From contig MU859091.1 in assembly GCA_033297205.1 (NCBI GenBank), forward strand, positions 124,001 through 188,000: a stretch of DNA of 64,000 nt. Reading direction: 5' to 3'. Made by a program: the position numbers and the translations under genes. Source of the stretch: Pseudoneurospora amorphoporcata. Taxonomy: Eukaryota; Ascomycota; Sordariomycetes; Sordariales; Sordariaceae. Each line of letters begins with the position of its first letter. Within the stretch, counting starts at the first letter, position 1. Under the pieces are notes generated by a model. That model worked only from the letters and a program-made list of their open reading frames with translations, was not told the origin of the DNA and searched no databases. Of this stretch, positions 57,833 through 64,000 are shown piece after piece.

Positions 57833-58061
57833 TTCTGTCCTTAGTTTAGAAATCCACTAGGAAGTTACTTATGGAACACATGGTCGTGTCATAACCTTAT
57901 GGTGACAGGAAATTGAGGTGACAAGACAATCATTGACTGGATATACACATACCAGAAACGACCCATCGATATCCATATTCTTCCATCCTCATGGCCAGCG
58001 AGAGGTTGGACTTGGATCAACTGGTGTTCTGTCGCCATTGGAGTGGTCCCATCCTTGCGTC

Positions 58062-58812
58062 TCACCACAGTCGTCGTTGATAGTATCCCCTCTCCTCAGG
58101 CTGCGCAAGCCTCTGGATCTCTTCTTTGATCAACCTTCGCCTTTCGGCCGGACTGACTGCTTTCTCGGCCCGCATGTTTGGATCGGGGTGTTCGAGCATT
58201 CCTTCTGGGATTTCGATTAGGAGGCCTTGGGTTGTCTCTTGTTGTTCCGCCTGGTTCGGTCTTGTGCTGTAATCCTGTTGTTGCTGCCCCTGCTGAACCA
58301 CCAAGCCCTCTTGCTGTCTCTGCTGCTGCTTCTTTAATTGCTGCTGTTCTCTGTATTTCCGGGCTCTTTCTGATGATGTCTTTTTGTTTTTCGCCTTCTC
58401 TGGTATTGACTCTGGTGCTGGTTCCAGTGCCGGTATTGGCTTCTTCTGTTGGTTCTCCTCTCCTGTTTCCGACGTCTCGCGGGCCTCCTTGGGCGTAGTG
58501 GGATTGATCTCAATGACCATCCCATCATCTCGTACCGGGACAATGGTCCCATCAGGCAACTCGACCTTCATCTTTTTGAACTGATCGGGTAAATATGTTT
58601 TCGGGGATGGTCTTGGAGTTGGCTTGATGGCCTGGCGGAGGTCCCGCACTGTTCGTTGCTGGATTGCATATCCGCTTAGAAAGAGGGCAGCTGTGAAGAT
58701 AAAAACTATTTTATACGTTAGGCGGAGGCAATATTTCGGAGGTCGCTGGTGGGAGATGCATACCGATGCCCGATGAGAAGGCGACTGAGACCTGTGCCGA
58801 AGTGAGCAGCAT
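58062..58812 (-). CDS. Small single-pass membrane protein, fungal, function unknown
   Basis: Exons on the minus strand are 58812-58764 and 58690-58062. The intron 58763-58691 has a GTATGC donor and a TTCACAG acceptor. The product has 225 residues. The spliced N-terminus MLLTSAQVSVAFSSGIAALF continues LSGYAIQQRTVRDLRQAI, which gives one hydrophobic segment at about residues 5-24 that only exists after splicing. It is followed by a charged, Gln/Lys-rich soluble tail (SERARKYREQQQLKKQQQRQ, likely coiled coil) and a conserved-looking patch KMKVELPDGTIVPVRDDG. The C-terminus is AERRRLIKEEIQRLAQPEER. The layout of a short hydrophobic N-terminus plus a soluble tail suits a mitochondrial or ER membrane anchor, but I do not recognise the family. 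Confidence 0.78.
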
Positions 58813-59481
58813 GGTTTAGGTATTTTATGTATTTCTTGGTGCGAGTAGTATGCACACAGTGCACGGAGGCTGGAGTTTGCTGACGGAGGCTAGATGATTT
58901 TGAGGATCGGAAATGCACTTTAGGTTTGAAGCCGATGTCCGAATGTAAACAAACGTGGAGTTAAGTATCACCAAAAAAAACACCGAATCCATGCAGGTTA
59001 CCTTTTTGAAGAACTATTTTCACATTCCCGTTTGACCGTGTCCCCGTCACCTCTCCCAGCCCCTCCTTTCACGCGCCGCACACCGCGCTTGAGACTGTCG
59101 CTTCCACTTGTCGCTTCATTGGAAGATCTCAACTGTGTCGCTGTCACAACAGCTGCCCGAACACCGCCAGTCGTCGCTTGAAGAGGGGCACCCTGGGCGC
59201 CTATCACCTTAGTAACGATAGCCGGTAGTGCAGTGTTGGGTATAATTGCCGGCTTGGCGCATTGAATTGCCTGCCGCGGATGCCCGCTGTGAGACTTGGC
59301 GCTGTCAATCATTCGAACCTCGACCTCGACCTTGACCTCGAATTCCACTGTCAACAACTTTTGGTTCTCTTCCTGTCCCTAGGAAACAACTCGGAACAGT
59401 GCGCAACGCCAACACCACGAAGCCACAATCACCGAATCCTTCACATTCTGCGGGCACTACATACCTCTACACGACAAGGAC
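58813..59481. promoter_or_regulatory. Divergent promoter region (membrane protein / prp38)
   Basis: About 670 bp between divergent start codons; it includes the leaders of both genes. A minus-strand open frame at 58998-59357 has no features. A repeated GACCTCGACCTCGACCTTGA-like stretch lies near 59315-59340 upstream of prp38. Confidence 0.5.
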
Positions 59482-60381
59482 ATGAGCAAATCCGAATTCC
59501 ACCGTGCCGATGAGCGGCGCTTCCTTGACGAGCGCGGCTCCTCGGGCCCGCTCGCCCCCAACGGCCTCAACCCCGCGACTATAATGGAAAAGGCGGTTCG
59601 CGAGCGCATTATCGACAGCTACTTTTACAAGGAACAATGTTTCGGTGTCAACGAAGCCGACATCGTGGACCGCGTAGTCGAGCACGTCGACTTCATCGGC
59701 GGCGTCGCTGGCACCGTCCAGAAACCCACGCCCTTCCTCTGCCTCGCCTTCAAGCTGCTGCAGCTTGCCCCCTCCGACGACATCCTAAACGAGTATCTAC
59801 AATTTGGCGGCGAAAAGTTCAAGTACCTGCGCGCCCTGGCGCTGTTCTACATCCGTCTGACGAGGAAGGACCAGGATGTGTACAAGACGCTGGAGCCGTT
59901 TCTGGAAGACAGGCGGAAACTGAGGAGGAAGGGGAGAAACGGGACCAGTTTGACGTATATGGATGTCTTTGTCGACGACCTATTGACGAAAGACCGCGTT
60001 TGCGCTACGAGTCTGTGGAAGATGCGGAAGAGAGATATCCTGGAAGATCTGGACATGCTTGAGCCGCGCGTCAGTCCGTTGGGGAACATTGAAGATCTCT
60101 TAGAAGAGGAGGACGAGGAATTGCGCAAGGCTGAGGAGCAGAATAATAACGGCAGCGAAAGCGAGGGAGAGATCAGGTCAAGGACACGTTCGAGATCCAG
60201 GTCGAGGTTAAGGTCACGATCACGCACGCCTAGGTCGAGGTCGAGGTCCAGGTCCAGTTCAAGATCTTATTCGCGGTCCCGATCACCAGTGAGGAGGAGA
60301 AGGTCAAGGACGAGATCGAGATCAAGAACACCGGAGGACGGCAATGACAAGGAGAGGATGGATATCGACGGACCAGAGTAA
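59482..60381 (+). CDS. prp38: Pre-mRNA-splicing factor Prp38 with RS tail
   Basis: Prp38 is a U4/U6.U5 tri-snRNP/B-complex protein needed for spliceosome activation. It is an intronless ORF of 299 residues. The Prp38 domain spans about residues 20-185 (NGLNPATIMEKAVRERIIDS; FYKEQCFGVNEADIVDRVVE; KPTPFLCLAFKLLQLAP; KYLRALALFYIRLTR; MDVFVDDLLT). It is followed by an acidic hinge (EDLLEEEDEELRKAEE) and an RS/RSR-rich tail (about 230-285) that ends KERMDIDGPE. The RS tail is encoded by an imperfect AGGTCGAGGTC-type DNA repeat at 60180-60330. The start ATG at 59482 is the first in frame, and the domain is complete. It shares the window with isy1, a second spliceosome gene, but the two are 8 kb apart and not divergent partners. 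Confidence 0.97.
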   Translation: MSKSEFHRADERRFLDERGSSGPLAPNGLNPATIMEKAVRERIIDSYFYKEQCFGVNEADIVDRVVEHVDFIGGVAGTVQKPTPFLCLAFKLLQLAPSDDILNEYLQFGGEKFKYLRALALFYIRLTRKDQDVYKTLEPFLEDRRKLRRKGRNGTSLTYMDVFVDDLLTKDRVCATSLWKMRKRDILEDLDMLEPRVSPLGNIEDLLEEEDEELRKAEEQNNNGSESEGEIRSRTRSRSRSRLRSRSRTPRSRSRSRSSSRSYSRSRSPVRRRRSRTRSRSRTPEDGNDKERMDIDGPE

Positions 60382-61241
60382 CGCCAGCAGACCCGTCAGA
60401 AAAGCTCTTGATGCGGAGGTAGGGATGTAATGCCCGACACTCGTACAAGCATGTGTCCCAGGGAAGGTCTGATTCCCTGTTTGATATGTGAGATGTGGGG
60501 GGAAGGTGCAAACCCCTTTCCAAGTAGGGCTTCTTGGGAGTGTTTCGAGACCCCAGGTGCGTCCAAGACCAGATGTGAGAGGTGCCAACAGTTGTGGCTA
60601 TAACTCATCATTCCCGGCGTCGAAATTATTATTCGTCCCTCGAACAATACCTATCGGATTTTCATACTCAGGTGCAGATTTGGAATATCGCTGCATTGCG
60701 GAGTCATCGAGCAGGTCTAAAGGCGTTCTTCCGCCGCTGCACCTAGATGCATCAGCATGGCTGCTTTGAACTCGCGAACCACCGTATATGCCCCCCTCAA
60801 CTCTTGGTCGCCACCGAAACGACTGCCTCATTCAAATGGCGGAGGCAACGGGCATATCTATAATATATTCAACAGCACTGCATCCTGCACCACCAAAAAT
60901 GGAATGAAATTCATGATGCGGGCACTCGGCTCTTATAAGTTGCAAGTACAAGACCAGCCATTGCCCATTCCTCCCAAGGATTTCTCTTTCCATCTCCTCA
61001 CAAAAGTCACCATCACGACCAAAGACCGTCTTTTGTGCCTTCTCTCTTGTCAGGGTTCCCGAAAGAAATAAACTCTAATTTCCACGACCACTCCGGCAGC
61101 TTTCCCCTGCCATCCCGCTAAGTCATGATCAGCATCACCAAATGTTTTTCCTTAGGAATTGATCCCGTCTACTTCGTTTGGCCTATCATCCCTATTCTCA
61201 TCGTGTGTTTCACATCCTCATAGTAGGCCTTTCTCTAGGAC
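60382..61241. other. Region between prp38 and the cassette gene
   Basis: prp38 3' flank, then a probable promoter: a TATA-like CTTATAAG at about 60934 followed by a CA/TC-rich leader. A 32-codon upstream ORF at 61125-61223 (MISITKCFSLGIDPVYFVWP, hydrophobic) precedes the ATG at 61242. A 104-codon frame at 60757-61071 has no features. Confidence 0.45.
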
Positions 61242-62121
61242 ATGACGCAATTCCACTCCATGTGCAACACATTCAGGGCAATGTCCCGAGGACTCAACCG
61301 TATGGACAGAATCTTGGAGTGGGTTATCTCTCTCTTGTATGAATGAACGGAATCCATCTGCTAACTTTTTACAAGGACAATCATACACCATGTGCGGAAA
61401 TCATTAGCATTGTACATGGTAGGTCTCCCAATATCTTACGAGTGGCTCCCTCCCTTACGATTTATACGTTTTCTAATGATGTTTTTGCTTTAGAAACTCC
61501 TACAACTGAGGAAATCGTGGAAAGCCGCTTGCTTGTAGTACAAGGTAGGTCTCCTCGAACTACGAGTAACTCCTTCAGGTTAATACGTATCAGTTGCTAA
61601 TGATGACATTTTACACCCTGCCAGAAAAACTCGCACCTGAGGAAATGGTTGCCAGCTGCCTTTTTGGCCGTCGCCGTAATCGCCGAATTACTGGTGGTCC
61701 TCGGCTCCCGGAGTAGTCTTAGCAAACGCAAAAGGCCACGAAAGGTACTCCGGCAACAACCCAAAGACACCGAGACTACCACCGACATCGAACATCCACC
61801 GCACTTCCAACCTCCCACGCAAGAACATTTCCTACTCTCGTGCGGCAGATGCAGCGCAATAACGGTGATCTCTCTGGAGACCAGCGGCCTGTGAGGGAGA
61901 ACCTGGAACTGTCGCGAGAATGTGTCGGAGAGAGAGCCGGATCCCCGGTCACCCAGCCTTTGTGCAACATGATCGGTTTATACGCTCACGAAGTCCCATG
62001 GGTCCGCAACACTGTTTCCGAATGCCTTGGCGGAGTACAATGGGAAAATCTCGACTGGTGGTGGTGGTCATATTTTGGGAGGCCACCTATTTGGGGGCCA
62101 AAGCATGGCCAAGAAACATGA
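61242..62121 (+). CDS. Candidate small membrane protein with duplicated exon-intron cassettes
   Basis: No known family. Preferred model: exons 61242-61318, 61376-61418, 61625-61744 and 61849-62121, giving 170 residues. Introns: 61319-61375 (GTGGGT, GCTAAC, unusual AAG acceptor), 61419-61624 with exon skipping (GTAGGT/CCAG), and 61745-61848 (GTACTC/GCAG). The product begins MTQFHSMCNTFRAMSRGLNR, then TIIHHVRKSLALYM, then KNSHLRKWLP leading into one membrane helix (AAFLAVAVIAELLVVLGS, about residues 50-68) and a basic stop-transfer stretch (LSKRKRPRK). The polar, Trp-rich tail ends in WENLDWWWWSYFG and GPKHGQET. A further cassette exon at 61494-61544 can be included at both phase-0 boundaries but brings an in-frame TAG. 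The last exon overlaps a second open frame with hydrophobic segments, so its reading is uncertain. Confidence 0.4.
61376..61650 (+). repeat. Tandemly duplicated exon-plus-intron cassette
   Basis: Three exon starts resemble one another: 61376 (encoding TIIHHVRKS), 61494 (KLLQLRKSW) and 61625 (KNSHLRKWL), each with GGAAAT at the RK codons. The introns after the first two share the ordered blocks GGTAGGTCTCC, ACGAGT, CTCC, TACGT and CTAATGATG. The homology of both exon and intron indicates segmental duplication and not independent intron gain. Confidence 0.7.
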
Positions 62122-62826
62122 AAGCCGCCTTTTATGTTCTGGCATCTTGGGTGAATTTTGCGAACACTACTGTGGCCGGTGTTGCTTGCAGTGCTTTCGT
62201 CGTTGATCGGATACTCGCTAGTGGTTTGTCCTTCTGTTTCCTGTCATTGCTTCGAGATCAGCGTTTTGTCCGGGAGTCGGTTTCAAAGGACAACACTTGT
62301 TGGGTGGGTTCAATTTTGATTTCACGGGTTTTTGACTCTCAACAGGCTAATTTAGCGGAGTATCCCAAGCCTATATGGTTATAATAGAAAATTCAGACTT
62401 TGTTTTTCCACATGGAAGTCTCCTGGCACGCCTCATGATTCCAAACATACCCAGGATGTGAAAGTCTATGTGAAAACAGACCACTTCCACAAACGGTTAT
62501 GGTGTAAGCCTGATACTTCTGAGGATAACGGTCTCTACTTCTTTCAGCTTCACGAACGCAGGTAGCCAGCCTAAGAGTAATTATCCCAAGTTCATGAGAC
62601 GACTAACACGCAGCTGGTGGACTTGACGGAGACGCACCGCAAACCCTAACCCTTATCAGTCTTATCCCAGCAACATGACGCTCGGGAATCCCCTCTTGAG
62701 CTCTCCAAGCTCGTCCGAAACTCTCCCGATTCCCGACCACGGTGAAAGTACAGAAACATGGTGATCCAACACCGCAACCGACCCAATTGAGCGCCGAACA
62801 GAGCTGGGTCGTGACCAAGAAACCAC
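62122..62826. other. Intergenic region upstream of her2
   Basis: No separately supported gene. The first 260 bp continue an open frame that starts inside the preceding candidate gene. The rest should hold the her2 promoter. Confidence 0.45.
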
Positions 62827-64000
62827 ATGTTAGCTAGAACTGGGCGGCTGCGGGGCCTGTGTCTGCGCCATGTGAGCTCGACAAGGCAAACGTCGCCCAT
62901 CCAGCGACGCTACGTGAATCAGTTTATTTCCAGAGGTATGGAACAAGCTATCTGTGGTCTTTGTCTGTTTGTGTTTATTTGCTGACAATAGCCTTTCTGG
63001 TTTCCAGTACAGCACGATGACCAACCCGCGCTCGAACAGCGGCAATTCCGTCTCGCCGTCAAGGACAACATCGCCACGATCTCTCCCAATCCCGAAGAGG
63101 AAACGCCTCTGACGACGACATGTGGCTCCAACTTCCTGGCCAACTACCGTAGTCCCTTCGAGGCCACCATCGTCACCCAATTGCGATCGCGTGGCGCTCT
63201 GCTGGTGGGCAAGACCAACCTGGATGAGTTCGGCATGGGCAGTCACTCGGTTCACACGGCCTTTGGGGCAGTCGCGCAGGAGAGGGGACAACAAGCAGTC
63301 AACAAGCACTCGGCAGGTGGCAGCTCAGGCGGAAGTGCCGTAGCGGTAGCCACTGGTGAAGCAGATATTGCTCTCGGTACCGACACGGGCGGCTCGGTAC
63401 GGTTGCCGGCTGCGTACACGGGCGTGGTGGGATTCAAGTCCTCGTACGGCATGCTCTCGCGCTACGGCGTGGTTCCCTACGCCAACTCTCTTGACACGGT
63501 GGGACTGCTCGCGAAGGAAGTGCGGCCCATTGCTGAGCTTATTCTCGGAGTCGGAGCCGACGGAAAGACCAAAGGTCTTTGGGCCGAACACGACCCACTC
63601 GATCCCACTTCCCTCTCCCCGGCAGCACGCAGACGGTGCGCAAGCCAACGGGACTGCTACCACAGCGGTCCTCTCTCCAAGGACCCTTACCTGCTCAAGA
63701 ACCTCAAGTTCGGTCTTCCCTTAGAATATAACATCACCGAGCTCTCGCCCTCGATCCGCGCCGCCTGGTCCGCCGCCGCCGCCAAACTGCAATCCCTCGG
63801 CGCGCGCCTCGTGCCCGTTTCCCTGCCTTCGACCCGCCACGCCCTCTCGGCGTACTACGTCATTGCGCCGGCCGAGGCCTCATCCAACCTGGCCAAGTAC
63901 GATGGCATCCGGTACGGCACGCGGTTTACCTCTCCGGGCGAGAGCGATGCCGCCGCTGCTACTGAAGAAGGATCCGAAGAGGCAGGCGAAGGAATCCTCT
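62827..64000 (+). CDS. her2: Mitochondrial glutamyl-tRNA(Gln) amidotransferase subunit A (3' end off window)
   Basis: GatA subunit of the GatFAB/GatCAB amidotransferase, which converts mischarged Glu-tRNA(Gln) to Gln-tRNA(Gln) in mitochondria by releasing ammonia from glutamine. Exons are 62827-62935 and 63008->64000. The intron 62936-63007 has a GTATGG donor, a CTGAC branch and a TTCCAG acceptor. Exon 1 supplies an Arg-rich presequence (MLARTGRLRGLCLRHVSSTR). Amidase-signature residues are all visible: the catalytic Lys in LAVKDNIATIS, the cis-Ser in HSAGGSSGGSAVAVATG, and the nucleophile Ser in LGTDTGGSVRLPAAYTGVVG, followed by FKSSYGMLSRYGVVPYANSL. The window ends inside the acidic insert after FTSPGESDAAAA, so roughly the last third of the protein is missing. 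A catalytically competent enzyme is expected. Confidence 0.95.

Larger units (their letters stand above)
51741..58061. other. 6.3 kb gene-poor region
   Basis: The largest gap in the window. Upstream of isy1, plus-strand frames at 51932-52973 are CT/CA-rich and look like leader DNA; a 110-residue frame at 52641-52970 starts MKAQQERISEQTS but has no domain. A degenerate TTACCC-containing tandem repeat lies at 53257-53354, an ATGATCG repeat at 54686-54710 and a poly(T) run at 56850-56870. A candidate minus-strand Cys-rich frame (57832-57437) is listed separately. Otherwise I see no gene; long ncRNAs or distal regulatory DNA are possible. Confidence 0.5.

Noticed and set aside
61343..61600. Unspliced 85-codon frame across the cassette region
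   Set aside because: It reads through two clear introns with GTAGGT donors and CTAATGATG blocks, so it is an artefact of ignoring splicing.

Overview
This window is nuclear DNA from a filamentous ascomycete, most likely a Sordariaceae member (Neurospora or Sordaria). The reasons are short GT-AG introns (mostly 50-100 nt, often with a CTAAC/CTGAC-like branch site), C-ending codon preference, long intergenic gaps rich in TACC, homopolymer and trinucleotide tracts, and gene products of Neurospora type (a Vma11-type c' proteolipid, a 9.5 kDa complex I subunit, a vacuolar proteinase B). No prokaryotic element, rRNA, tRNA, CRISPR array or transposon was recognised. A run of 10 Ns at 44278-44287 marks a gap.

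Layout: a 4-coumarate-CoA-ligase-like enzyme runs off the left edge (1-1725, minus). It is followed by an unassigned six-exon gene (2577-3761, plus), the mitochondrial F1-ATPase chaperone atp12 (4448-5704, plus), the plasma-membrane PI4-kinase scaffold efr3 (6576-10089, minus), a disordered 1060-residue protein (12206-15388, minus) and a subtilisin-type vacuolar protease (16381-18044, minus). After a 4.2 kb gap comes a giant BEACH-WD40 protein (22253-30381, plus), then divergently arranged nuo9.5 (31095-31440, minus) and the OST subunit wbp1 (32148-33716, plus). Next are a ROM2-type Rho1 GEF (35585-39485, minus), the V-ATPase proteolipid vma11 (41756-42725, plus) and a low-complexity protein (44489-45912, minus).

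The right third holds a secreted metallophosphoesterase (48591-50489, plus), the spliceosome factor isy1 (50910-51740, minus), a 6 kb gene-poor stretch, a small single-pass membrane protein (58062-58812, minus), the spliceosome factor prp38 (59482-60381, plus), a candidate small membrane-protein gene built from duplicated exon-intron cassettes (61242-62121, plus) and the mitochondrial GatA subunit her2 (62827 to the right edge, plus).

This is an ordinary eukaryotic gene neighbourhood, not a cluster with one pathway. Loose themes are mitochondrial function (atp12, nuo9.5, her2), the endomembrane system and cell surface (efr3, BEACH protein, wbp1, rom2, vma11, protease) and splicing (isy1, prp38). 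Exon boundaries were placed by hand from splice consensus and reading-frame continuity. The points most worth a second look are the duplicated cassette with a stop-containing middle exon at 61376-61744, the helically phased 11-bp repeat at 34347-34423, the open upstream leader of nuo9.5 and the reconstructed orphan gene at 2577-3761.
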